Below are positions 22,143 through 34,186 of a stretch of DNA of 64,000 bases, piece after piece. Origin of the DNA: Opeltia flavorubescens (Eukaryota; Ascomycota; Lecanoromycetes; Teloschistales; Teloschistaceae); NCBI GenBank assembly GCA_000442125.1, contig KE546972.1, positions 890,022-954,021 on the forward strand. The letters run 5' to 3'. The translations under genes and the position numbers were made by a program. The notes beneath the pieces were generated by a model. It saw only the letters and a program-made list of their open reading frames with translations, made no database searches and had not been told where the DNA came from. Within the stretch, counting starts at the first letter, position 1, and each line of letters opens with the position of its first letter.

Positions 22143-25100
22143 CTACCGTGTAGAGGCAGATGAGCTGATTGTCCTCGGAGCACTCTCCGGGCGTTGCAAG
22201 CTCGCCGTGCTTACACTCCTTGTCGAGACGGCGTCCTCACCCGCTGGGACCATTAAGTCTTCACCCTCAAAAGGTGAGGGCATCGGGCTCTTTAGATCAT
22301 CACCTTGAGCTTGTTTCCGAACCTTTAGGCGCTCCTCCGGCGACATACTATGCCATTCGGATCCAAAGGTGATGACGGAAGCTTTCTTCCCATGCACTGT
22401 GAAGCTGCCTGTGCCGCGTGCGAGACCTTCACTTTCTGCTAGCGAGCTATTGTCCTCCGCCATTCCTGCACTAGATGCGGAATCTTTGCCCTTTTTGCTC
22501 CGATGATGCGTCGGAACATGAGCCTCTCGAAGAGTTCGTTGGAGGCTGCGGCGTACTTTCGGTCTTCCGTCATGGAAGCCCGAATCAGGAGATTTCGCTT
22601 TGATGGAATCTCTGTCAATGGTCGCCTCGCCATCCAATGGTACATCCTGCCGCTTTGAGTTAGGTGTCGGCGTCTCTGATTTGAGCAGACCAGCTTCTTT
22701 AAGCACCTCTTGCTCGTCATCATCAGCATCTGCGGTCGGAGATGCCAACTCTGCTGCAAGATCGGGGACCACCTCACTAGCCCTGGTACTCGCAATAGAT
22801 GGCTCAGTCTTCAATAAATGCTGTGGAGGCGGTGTCCTGACTCGCACTGGCGTTATCCCAGCTGTACTCGGATTGGATTTGGAGGATCTCCTTGAGGTCT
22901 CAAACGCCAATGGGGGAAGTTCCCACGATCCCTGACGTCGCTGCTGGCTAGCCAATGATAGGTTCTGTGATGTGGACTGAATATTTTCATCTGCCAGAGG
23001 CGCTTTTGCAGGCGATGGCTGCGTTGCAGGGCGTATAGTGCTTTCTGACACTGGCCGGGCTTGTGACGTAGGTAAGTGATCCGTAGTTGATCCTTTTCGA
23101 CTGCCATGATATAGACTAGCAGAATGACCAGGGACTGAAGGCCGCGGCATTGCTTCATTTTTGTGGGCTGGGTTTTTCCCACTGCCGATATCTTCTTCCA
23201 AATCAAGTGCAAGGATATCTTTATGACATCGAGTACGCCACATCTCCAATCGTACCCACTTGATTTTAGCTGCCATCCCACCTGCGGCGAGAATGATGTG
23301 CTCCCTTGTTCTGTTTTGAATTGGCGCCAGAATCTGCAGATGTCTTGCATTTCTAAGATGTGCATCCAGCTGTTTGAGAGTAGCCTCCAGCTTCTCTTCA
23401 GCCTCTGCGATTCTGTGCGACATAATTTGCCTTCTGGCCTCCTGTATTTGCTGGGCGAGAATAGGATCAATCTTGCCCCTAGAGATTGTAACCTCTCCAG
23501 TAGGGGATTGAACAGATTGAGTCGTGCTATCAGAATCCATCCGCCGCATCGCCCGAGTCCTTTGGCCATCATACTGACCGCCTATCAGACCTCGCATTCG
23601 TACACCAGCGCTTCGAAATGCCGAGGCATAGTTGAGCTTCGCAAGCCAATCATTCATCTCAATCTCGTTTTCAGCAAGGAAGGTCTCTTCGAAACCCCCG
23701 TGACGCACAAAGATGAGGGCATGCTTGTGCTTCTTATAGCTAGAGTCGAGCAGTGCTACCGCATCTTCAGTCGACATAAGTACATCGGGCTGAAATTGTT
23801 CGAGTGGGGGCTTGAAGACACATGGGGAACCGGCCAAACCATGCTTGTGATGACTGCTGCATTGGTGCATCAAACTTCTGATCCAACTAGTGTTACGGAA
23901 GAAATACAATTGTGAACCTGTAAGTATGGCACCCCATTCCTGCCAGGGAGACCGTGCTTTCTTTTTCTTCATATCTTTCCGCCATAGGATCCCTACCTTG
24001 GTGATTTTGATATCGACAACCCCAGGATGGGCCTCGGCCGGATTTGTTGTCGTTTCCGGAGACATGAAAGCTTCCGGTCTTGATCGCGACGAGACAATCT
24101 GCAAAACACCGGTGCGAAAGAAGGTCTTGTGGAGGTCTGCCAGATTCAGTGATGACGCTGTACCTAGGTAGTTATAGGGATCATTCAGATTCATGACGTC
24201 TTTAAGCGAAGGACGCAAGGACTCGAGCCGGCCGTCAAGAATCAACGTGTAGGGATCCACGGGCTCATTTGCTTTTCTTCGAATGAGATCCGTACTGGCC
24301 CTCGGGAAGAGATTCTTCTTGGACCCGTGAGCGACGATACGTTCGCCATTAATATCAAGGTCATCATCAACATGTATGAAAGGAGTGTACAGTATGTTGT
24401 CGTAAAAGCATTCTAATATCTCATCTGCGACCCCTGTTCCCCGCGCGTTCTTGGTGTAGTCATTCTTTTGCATCTTATGCTTATTGTTCTTGTTGAAAAC
24501 GTCAGTATGAAGAATCAGAAGGGAGAACGCAATAAAATAGGCCTCATCTACAACAGTCAGCTTTCATGTCATGTATGCCTAGATGATCTAGAAAACCTAC
24601 CAGGCGAAGCATATATTCCAGGATTACATTCATGGTACCTGTTAGCAAACGCTTGAAGAACTCTATCGATTTGCTGTGTTTCCTTGGGCAACTCAGCCTC
24701 CATCAGAAGCTTCCTGATCGACATGTCTAGAGGGTCGCCAAAGAATTTGAATCCTCGCATGTAGCTCCGCAGCACATTTTTTGAGAAGTCGTCATCTGCT
24801 TTGGAAAGAATAGCCGCCACGGCGCCTCGGCTGACAGCCTCCTCCAGGCGTATAAGATACTTAGCTGGCGTATCTCCTTCCTCGCGCTGGGGCACAACGA
24901 ATAACTCGCGGCTAAAGCTCAGCGAGTGTGATTTGGATCCCGCAGAGATGGGAGTCCCAGGTGCGCCATTCAAATGCGAGCTATGTCGCGGATGCTGGGG
25001 CTCGGAATTTTGGCGCAAACGCGAGAGGTTGAACAAACCACCAAGGCTAGCTCTTCCTGTCGAGGTTGAAGTCCTTCCAGATTGGGGAAGTGGTGGTGTT

Positions 25101-26363
25101 GGCAGAGGGTCATCGTCAAAATTACCCTGGAAAGAACCTTTTGTCGAGGATCTGCCCCTTTTGCTAAGTTTGCCGGAAGCAGCCAAAGCGGGCGAAGATC
25201 TCCCTGATCTCGTAGATGCAGTCGAGTCTCTTCGAAGGCTGGCGTGGCCTGGTGCGGCGAACAAGATCCCTGGTGGAACCCGGGAAGGAGATGGCAAAGG
25301 AGACGATCGCCCACTATCGCTGTTGCTTACCATGAAAGGGCGAGGGACGGCAGTGAGAGGTGACCTTTGCGCAGTGGATTGGCGTTTGGGAGACTCGGAC
25401 AAACGCCCATTTTTGGAGGGTCTCGGAGTCAAGCTCTGTTCCGGAGCAGTTCCAGGCGGAGGAATCTTTACGGGCAATGGGAATAGAGGGCCCTTATTCT
25501 TCTTGCGCCTGGGAAGACGAAAGAAAGTTGTAGTTGTTGAGACGGTATGAGTAGTTGTGGTCGTTGCATATACCCCGTGTTCTCCTGAGTCGCCATCAGA
25601 ACGAGAAGACTCAGACAGCCGAGAGACAGGTAAGGCAAGTGTCGAGTTCGTGTCATCGCCATATGCTGGGGGAGGAGCTGAACCCTTCTGCCTCTCTGGT
25701 TCATCAAAAGTGATCCGGGATGCGCGAGCGCTTGGGTTATTTGGAGAGAAGCCTGCACCATCATGACCAATGTTGGGGTTGCCGCTCACAAGGGACTTTT
25801 GCGACGGCTTAGAGGAAAGGACTGGCGTTGCATCTGGCGGCTTTTGGTGTCGCGGAAGCAAAAATGCAGATCTCCGCTTCTGAAGGGGATCAAATGACTC
25901 CATTGTTGGTGCCGTAGTAATGATAGCTGGGGCTAAAGCGCGGGATTGGTTAGTATGTTGGACAAGAAAGGTGGACTCAAAAGAAATGCTGGGAGAAAAA
26001 CATACCGGTAGGTACTGGTGGCCGGCTTGCCATAGATTGATCTCTCGCTGTCCTTGAAAGCTGAGAATCCGAAGCATGCCTAAATCTAAGGAGACTGAAT
26101 CGCTGGGGCCGACTCATCTGAGGTCCTCGCCCATAAGGCGATTGGTCTAGCTCATGGGAGACTGATGCTTGCAGTCCGTGTCCTTGATCATTGAAATCAG
26201 AAACAGACATGGAAGTTCTGGTGACATGGAGAGAATCCGGCTCTCTTTCACCATCTTCTTTTAGGTCTTGTATATGATCATGGTCCTGAGAGGTATCAAG
26301 GCGGAGAATGCTGCGTCGGCGGCGAAATTCGGGTTGATCTCTGCGAAGCCTGCTCCAAGTCAT
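22143..26363 (-). CDS. syt1: Sec7-PH Arf guanine-nucleotide exchange factor (Syt1-like)
   Basis: Exons are 26006-26363, 24601-25932 and 22143-24547, giving 1364 residues. The N-terminal 470 residues are Ser/Pro/Arg-rich and disordered. A Sec7 domain (about 480-680) bridges the second splice junction: FFGDPLDMSIRKLLMEAELP, then KETQQIDRVLQAFANRYHEC containing the glutamic-finger Glu that expels GDP from Arf, then DEAYFIAFSLLILHTDVFN. A PH domain follows (about 735-880; KVGILWRKD, WQEWGAILTGSQLYFFRN, FEETFLAENEIEMNDWL), then a coiled-coil segment and a long disordered tail. This Sec7-plus-PH order matches yeast Syt1, which activates Arl1 and Arf at the late Golgi; the exact GTPase partner here is inferred. 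It is divergent from ecm14. Confidence 0.87.
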
Positions 26364-26847
26364 GATGGAGTGGAAGAGTCGTAGGGTTCATCTGTAGGGT
26401 TTTACGTGTAGATTGATGCAGGTTGAGGATCTGAAAGAAGGTGGGATTGCTACTCTGAGTTGTAGCTGACGTCGATCCGAGATAATTTCGATGACCTGTA
26501 TAGAACGAAGGGTAGTGAAAGATATGGAGCTTTGGAGCATGTCATTTCAACCAGTGAAGGTTACGATAAGCATCCAGATTTGTTGATTGATGAAGTGTAT
26601 ATCAACAGGAAAGTTGTTGTTGACACGCAAGTTCCTTGTTGGTTGTGACATCGGTAAGGGACGCAAAGCAGGGACTATCAGTCAATTAAGCTAGGCTTGA
26701 AGGAGCACTAGTATATCTAAGGCTGAGTTGAGCCTCCGGTTCTCCACCCCTGGTGCCCCCGCTTTCGATCTGATCAGCCTCCGTGTTCCTGCAACGTCGG
26801 TTGCGTGACCTTCTGTCTATGTCTTCCTTCCATTAACACGGGCGAAA
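26364..26847. promoter_or_regulatory. Divergent promoter region (syt1-like / ecm14)
   Basis: A 484-bp interval between two divergent start codons, with no coding frame of its own. Specific control sites were not identified. Confidence 0.4.
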
Positions 26848-28689
26848 ATGCGCAATTGGTGTCTTCTTGGCATTGTCTTGTCTACATGCCCCTCATTCTT
26901 CGTGTCAGCGGCCTACACACCAATTATCCCCCAGCATCTTGCACCACCGTCGTTGCCTACGTTTTCTCAACAGCCTTCGCGACCTAGGTCAATATTCTTA
27001 CGCTTCCGTGATAGCGTGATACGTAGTATCTGGTCAGTCAACTGCGATGAGAACTTTCAACCAGCAGAAGCAAAGGCGGCACACCTGAAATCGAACAGCC
27101 CACCTCCGACTGTGCTTGCTAGCTATGGGGGAGACGTTGTGTTGCGCTTCAACATTAGCTCGGCCGAGGAAGCTAATGCCCTCACCGATGCTGTTAATAT
27201 TCTTCTCTTAGATGTATGGGAGTTTAATACTGAATGGGTCGATATCCGCTTGCCCAAAGATGGCGTACGTTTCTTGCCAATACCGCATCCCAAATTCCAT
27301 CAGATCCTAATCCTGTAGGTACCGTCGTTACTCGGTCTCTTACCAACGTCACTGCATCACGCTCATACACCATTGATGCACGATCTGGCTCAAGCAATTT
27401 TTGAATCTTACCCGTCCCTAACCTTCGACGACCCGTTACGGTCTCATGAATCCCCTCGCCCCCCACGTCCCTTCAGTCCCGTTCTTCAGACATCTGAAAA
27501 TACCGACCAGACCAACATTTTTTTCCGCGAATACCAACCCCTCTCCGTCATTATTCCATGGATGCGCCTCCTCCGTTCCCTCTTTCCTACACACGTCCGC
27601 ATGATCGATATTGGTGTATCCTACGAAGGCCGCGACATTCCCGCTCTCCGCGTCGGCGTTCACCCTACAAACTCTGACAAACCTTCCGGTCCTCGAAAAA
27701 CAATCGTCATCGCTGGCGGCTCCCACGCTCGTGAATGGATCAGCACGAGTACCGTCAACTACGTCGCGTACTCCTTTATCACCGGCTATGGCAAGAGCCC
27801 AGAAATGACCAAACTCCTCGAAGAGTTTGATTGGGTATTCATTCCGACACTCAACCCGGACGGTTACGTCTACACTTGGGAAAACGACCGCTTATGGCGC
27901 AAAAATCGACAACAGACCTCCCTCCGCTTCTGCAAGGGTGTCGATCTAGATCACGCTTACAATTTTCAATGGGATCACGAAGACCAGTCGACGAACAACC
28001 CTTGCTCCGAGAGTTTCGCAGGCGACGCTCCTTTCCAAGGCGTAGAAGCTCGCCGATTCGCCAGCTGGGCGCGCAACGAGACCGAAAACGGCAATGTCAG
28101 TATCGTTGGCTTCGTGGATCTCCACAGCTACTCCCAGCAAATCCTTTACCCATACTCCTACACCTGCACCGTCGCGCCACCCACGCTTGAGAACCTCGAG
28201 GAACTGGCCATCGGTCTTGCAAAAGCAATATGGGTCACTGATGAAGAAATCTACGGCGTCACCGCCGCTTGCGAGGGAAGCGTAACCGATGCCCACTACT
28301 CCCATGGCCAAAAGAAAGTTTTCCCACGTATCGGATCCGGCGGAGGCAGTGCTCTCGACTGGTTCTACCATGAACTCAACGTGAAGTACTCCTACCAGAT
28401 TAAGTTAAGGGATACAGGCAGCTATGGCTTTTTGCTACCGGCCAAGAATATTGTGCCGACTGGTAAAGAGGCTTTGAGTGCAATCAAGTATATGGGACAT
28501 TTCTTGCTGGGAAAGAAGGGGATCGAGAAGGGCGTGGATGGAGAGGAGATGAGAGTGCAGCAATCCTTGAAGCCTGATTCGTTTACGCAAGAGTTTGGGT
28601 CGCAAGATCATGGGACTAGGGAACGAGACGAGGACGAAGATGAAGGATGGGACATGATTTCTGAGTCACGAAGGCGGAGGAGGCGGTAA
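26848..28689 (+). CDS. ecm14: Inactive M14 carboxypeptidase-like protein Ecm14
   Basis: Two exons, 26848-27264 and 27319-28689, give 595 residues. A signal peptide ([22 protein letters not shown]) and a propeptide-like region precede an M14A carboxypeptidase fold. Zinc ligands are present: His and Glu in GGSHAREW and His in VDLHSYSQQ. The position of the catalytic Glu that precedes LRDTG in active enzymes is Lys ([13 protein letters not shown]), the known hallmark of Ecm14, a secreted pseudo-peptidase tied to cell-wall organisation. Substrate-side elements ([16 protein letters not shown]) remain. The tail is highly charged (acidic run, then six Arg). The 54-nt intron joins KDG to VPSLLGLLP, as in the family. 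The zinc-binding without catalysis interpretation is from family knowledge. Confidence 0.93.
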
Positions 28690-29338
28690 TGTGGGGTTGG
28701 GAAGGAGTATTCATTACGGAGTTAGTAGGGCAGGCCCACGGTTTTCAATGACATTGGGAGGGTTATGAAAGGGGCATGTATTCTACGTTTGTGTTTATGA
28801 TAAAATTAATAGGTCAAAACAGTGAAAAGCTGGGGCAATCCCGTGGACACTAAGTTGCAAAAAAATGACTTTTGGTCGTTGCATCGTCATTCGAAAGTTC
28901 AATGTTGCTGCCACAAAAATTCTACATACTCCGTACACTAGGCCCTAGAACCCCAAAGCCGTGTCATATCCCCTTAATCTTCCATCCGCAACACAATGTG
29001 AGCGCATAGATTGATGACCCTGACTGCGACACATGCTTGTAGCATAGTCACCCATTGTTTGCATTCCGTCTTTGCACTCCGTATCACACAATTCCCATGA
29101 TCGAGCAAAATGTTTGCACAGGCAGAAATTCACCCAATCTCCACTCCCAAAAACACCACACTCCACACATGTTTGCATAAGCCAATTTCTGCAGCAGGCA
29201 TGCCCAGCAGCCTCAGATACGAAGATATTTTTCCAATGGGGATGATGTACAAAGGCGAAAGTAGAAACAACCGCACAAAGATGGCCCGTCGGGACGATAA
29301 TGTAATGATAAAGCAATACATTTACTTAAAGAATATGA
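28690..29338. other. Convergent 3' spacer
   Basis: About 650 bp between the 3' ends of ecm14 and the PUF gene; an A/T-rich UTR-like sequence. Nothing else was recognised. Confidence 0.5.
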
Positions 29339-32300
29339 TCATCTCTGAGCAAAAGTTAGCAATCAATACATAGTTGATATGCATAGGTGATGTAAACCTA
29401 CCCTTCCCCTGCGCCCACCGTTTTGTGGCTGCATCATGTGTTGCTGTTGCTGCTGTTGCGGGATGTATTGCATCGGATACTGATATGGGCCATTCATACC
29501 ATTGGCAGCTATCAAAGGACTGTAATTCTGTGGGGCTCCGAAGCCTGTCTGTTGTAGCATCGGGCTTGCATTCATGGGTATTGGTCGGGTATACTGTTGG
29601 CCATGCATAGCTCGGAGAGTAGCAGGGTCAATATTTGCCGAGCTGTAATTGGCGAGGCCTGGAGCTGCCAACCCTGGATAGAAATCTGACTGCGACATGC
29701 CGCGGGCTTGATTCGATAGAAATGCTTGCTGCATTTGGGGATTGCCTGAGTTGGGAGCTAAAGCGGGGATAAACTGGTCATAGGCAGCAAGGCCATTTGG
29801 ATCTATACCGCCCGATGTTCCCGGATACATTCCTTGAATAGGAAATTGCTGCTGACCAAGGGGTTGATAGTACTGGCCATTAAACTGTCTGTCAGATTCG
29901 GCAACATGCTTCCGAGCAATACTAGGTCTTTGCTGAGACCCCGAACGGCTGTTGTTCTGGCTTCGGCCTCGCTCGGATGAACGATTGTCTCTATCGGCTT
30001 TCCCGCCTCTACTCGACAGTCCAACTTCATCCATAAGTCGCTTGTAAGGTTGAGGAGATGTAATATTCAGCCGACCTAAAACACTGCGTACATTTTGGAC
30101 GATTTCAGAACGAAGAGTTTCTTCAAGGAAGGGGGTAGTGAGAATCTTGAAGATCAATGTCGCACCGCATGTCTGATCGCTGAGGATATCTTCCAGGGTC
30201 TGGTCATTCTCCGAAAAAAACAGTGCCCTAAGAACGACATCCCGAGCTTCTGGCTCGTTGCGTTGATTGATAACCTTCAGGACAGTCAGATAAGCCACTT
30301 TGTGCGTACAGAGATGGACCAGATGCGGCACGAGACGGGGTGCGAGGACGATGCGGCGACGTGGAAAGGTGCAAGTGTCAAGAAACCAAGTAAGCAACAA
30401 GGCTCCGTTGGCATTTGTGGCAAGCTGCACGCTATGCAACGCAATGGCAGCTGCCAGCATTCGCTGCTGCTCCTTAGTGGCATGATGACTCTCCAGGCAA
30501 GCTCGCATTGCTCTGGCGCCAAAACGGCCCTGAGCGATCTCCCACATTCGGCTCAGCATCGTTTCGAAGATGAAATCGGTCCAGGGATATCCAAACCGCA
30601 AGCAGCATTGCAGTACATAGTTGCCGTACTGATCAAGAAACAAGGCCACTGTGTAAGGCCGGAGGCTGTCGACAATGATGCCAATTTGGTCTGGCACTCT
30701 GGCAACATCAATGATTTTCTGCGCAGCCCAGGTACCGTTTTTATGGACCCCGATCTCCGCAAGATGTGGATCAATTTGGACAAGCATTTGCTCTTTGACT
30801 GTTTCTGAGCAGAATTCAAAGAGCTTCTGTACAACTGTATTTCCCAGGTAATCCGAAGCCAGTTCCGCAACCTCAGGGAGCATACCGATTGCTATCTCCT
30901 CGATCTCGATTTGTGAGATGGCGTTATTGTCGATCCGCTTCCGAATTTCGCGTAACTTGGGAGCATCATGAATGCGAGCATGACCTGGTTCCGGTACGGG
31001 TGGAATCTCTGCCTCAAATCTGTCAAAGGAAATCGCGTTGCTGATGCTATTAGATATCTGCGCCTGGTCCTGCGCAGTGGCCCCAAAGTCGGCCACGATT
31101 TCAAGTATCTGCTCCTTCAAGACTGACAGCTCTGGCACATGAAGAGCAGCAGCAGAACTCTGGGCATGCACACCGCCCGGGTCTCGATTATTCATCGCAT
31201 CTCGCGTTTGAGATTCACTTGCATCATTGTGGCCATCAGTAAATGGATCAGGGCTATGTGTTAGTACAGTGCCATTACTTCCCGGTGCATCTGCAACAGA
31301 AGCTGAAGGTGCTTTTGCGTACCCAATCCTCACAGGTCCAGCTCCAGGAAAGATTTCTTTGCCATTTACCTGAGTTTTAGCTGCGATGGCGCTTTCCACA
31401 TTTTCGAAATTAACAAATCCGCAATTCTTGTGAATCAAAACTCTTGTTGACTCAATCTTGCCGTACAGCTGAAATATTGCCTGCAGCGAACTGACTGTCG
31501 TGGAGGCTGGAATGTTTCCAAGCCATAGTGCTCTCGTTGGACCATCTTGGTTATTGTCATCCGAGCTCTCAGTATTGGTGCGACCTCCAAGGCTACCTAG
31601 CTGTAATGCTCGGACGGCCTCAGGAAGACCAGCATACTCAAGTCCATTGGCCAACCCTAGATCAGCGGCATTTATGCTTCTGTCAAGACGAGAAGGTGTG
31701 GCAAGGTAGCTATTCCTGCCCACGGATCTCAATGGAGACTCCAGCACTCCCGCGGTACGGGCTCGAGGCCTCGTCCCCGTTGCCGCGTTAGCAAAAGCTT
31801 GAACGGCTAGATTATGCTGATGTATTTGTGCCTGTGTAGCTGCTAATGCAGCAGCAGTAGTTGCGTGGAGAGGAGTCAGAGCCCCGCTCTGTTGACCTGA
31901 GTATAATCCGTTGTCGTAGTAAAGTTCCTCTTCGTCTTCAGCGTACTTCTCTTTTGCGTTAACCGAATATGATCGGAAACGATTAGCGTTTCGGTATCCT
32001 GCCAGCTCGCTAATAAAAGATTGTGCAGACAGCCGTTGAAGGCCTGGTTGAGCAAGTGCTGCCTGTGATTGCCGGGGAGTCTCTGCCAGACCAAGATAAT
32101 CTAGGGTCTTAACGTCCGTGTCAATTAGACCATCCTTGGAGAAAGAGGAATGGGCTGGTGAGTCCGGCGTATCAGCCGAGCGTACGCTTGCCAAGGTAGA
32201 AGACCGTTCTCTTCCGTTACCCCAACCGGTAGAGAAAAGTGACGTCCCGAAGGGATTGTTGGTTTCGTGTTGTTGTTTTTGCTGCGGCATCGAACCTGCA

Positions 32301-32978
32301 CGCAGCCGTGACAACAGTGCGGACGTTGACCGGGTGGGGGTGACATTGCCGCTACCAGCATCTCTCGCTGTCAATGAAGGCGATCGAAAGGGACTGGTTG
32401 AAGGTGTCGGTCTCGAGGTCTTGGGCAAAAAGGATGAAACATTGGTCGCACCAGGAGCAGAGCCAGCTGGGGAGAATCTCGAGGGTACAGTACCAGCCCG
32501 CGACCTTCGAGGTGTATTCTGACTGCTACTTTCCGCAGGTGGTATGAAATCGGGAAAGCCATCTTGGCTTGGAGATTCTGGTATGGTCTCCCGTAAGGGA
32601 GTTGAGCCTCCGCTGGCTGGTGGACCCCACATGTTAGGAGTTAGACCCTCCTGTGCCTGGATTTCACGCGCCCTGTAGACGATCCCATGCATTTAGCTAA
32701 GGGCTACCAGACAAGATATTGTTCTCCACGTACCTTTTCGAATATAACCGGCCACCCAGCTCATGCGACGGAGAACCAGCCCCCAATCGTGCATTGCTTG
32801 CTGCGCTCATTCCATTCACAGGGCTTGGATTTCCGAACGGCGACCGAACAGCACTTCCAGCAGGGGCCTCTATCGGAGAGGTAGTAGCGGTAGAAGAGCC
32901 AGATCGGGGTTGGGAGGCAGAGAATTGAGGGAGGTAGTTGAGATTGAGATGATGGTCCGGTTTGGGCGAAGGAGCCAT
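29339..32978 (-). CDS. jsn1: RRM-PUF RNA-binding protein (Jsn1/Puf2-like)
   Basis: Exons are 32734-32978, 29402-32672 and a 6-nt last exon at 29339-29344, giving 1173 residues. The order is: a disordered Ser/Pro-rich N-terminus; one RRM (about 458-535: ALWLGNIPASTTVSSLQAIF, CGFVNFENVESAI); a Pumilio-homology array (about 650-960: YLGNTVVQKLFEFCSE, HKNGTWAAQKIIDVA, QYGNYVLQCCLRFGY, FGARAMRACLE); and a Gln/Asn/Gly-rich tail. This RRM-before-PUF layout is that of yeast Jsn1/Puf2, which bind mRNAs of membrane proteins. Reading straight through would add a 13-residue tail. A perfect GTAGGT donor at 29401, a GCTAAC branch site and a CAG acceptor instead end the protein in GGRRGRR, which I judge more likely. 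Confidence 0.88.
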
Positions 32979-34186
32979 TATGAATTATCGAAATTGTTCT
33001 CTCTTCGTCGTAAGTCGTCAGAGCACTAGTTTGGTGGCTGCAAGAGCCTGTGGGCAAATGCCGACTAGAAAGGTATGTGGATAGAAGTCACCTCTGTCGA
33101 GGGATAAAAAGTTGATCGAAAGTAAGACCCCAGTGTGCCTGGCTAAAATACAAGCAAAGCTTGCCTCCCAATAGTTTATGCTGTACTGTTCACCTGAGCT
33201 CACTTTGCTGATAGTTTGACGTAATTGGTACAAGAATAAGGCAGCTAGGCCGGCTGGCAAAACAGATGATGATTCGTAGGGAGAGAAATTTTGCAAAATT
33301 TTCAGTGACCGAAAGGTTCCGGTACGAGGAGGCTGTTGAATGTTTGGGTCCAAGTCATTGAGATACTGTCAATATGATCAAAGGTGGACTAGCGCGAGAG
33401 ATTCTGGCGACTAGATTCGAAGATGGTAATGAACGGTTGGTAAGCCTTGGGCATAAAAGGTGGCGTCCTCAAAATGGCGCAGCAAGAATAGAATGTAAGG
33501 AGGGTGACCGTCTGGTGGAGAAAGAGGAAAAGAAGATTAGAGAATTAGGAACGGAGTAGATGTTGGATGGAGAGTGATGAAGATAGAGAAGGTGGACGTG
33601 AGTGAACGAGTCGAAGCTGGGAAAGAAGTCAAGTATGAGCATACGTCTCTACGCTTGTTTCAGGAGGAGGCTTCGGATAAATCGCCTAGTCGCTAAGCAC
33701 GACGCCGCCTTATGTGCATCTAAGATATTTGAAAACGTTGTACCACCTTTACTTCAATTTAGCCGGTCAAATCGATTCAGGGTACCTCCATTCCCGGCAC
33801 GTCAACCATGTCAAGCAAACCAATAAAGGCACTCTGACTTTTTGGATACTCTGCTCACATAAACGTCCACCCTGCGAGCAAGATAGATAGCGTCAGCCTA
33901 AGGCAGATCGGGCTTAGCGGGAGCTTGAAACAATCGCCAAGAAGCTGTAAGTCATGTTGTGCATTGCTGGTCTGTGAATACTCGCAGTGAAGCATGACAT
34001 GTCCACTGTCCGAATCCCCAATAAGTGAATTACGATTTACAAGAGAAGCTTCTCTCAGCCAGTAGGTTCTTATGATGCTGCGTGAAACCGAGACTCGGAT
34101 AGTGGTTCTAGCCATTCAGGTTTACTAGCTCATCGAATCCCGAGACCCTCCGACTGAGTACCTCCCATTTAACATCTCCATTTAAC
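32979..34186. promoter_or_regulatory. Divergent upstream region (PUF gene / vps72)
   Basis: A 1.2-kb interval between two divergent start codons. Frames within it are short and unmatched. It probably holds long leaders and promoters. No specific site was identified. Confidence 0.4.

Noticed and set aside
24801-25550. 249-codon plus-strand frame opposite the Sec7 gene
   Set aside because: Antisense to the Ser/Pro/Arg-rich N-terminal region of the Sec7-PH protein, which chains correctly through its introns.
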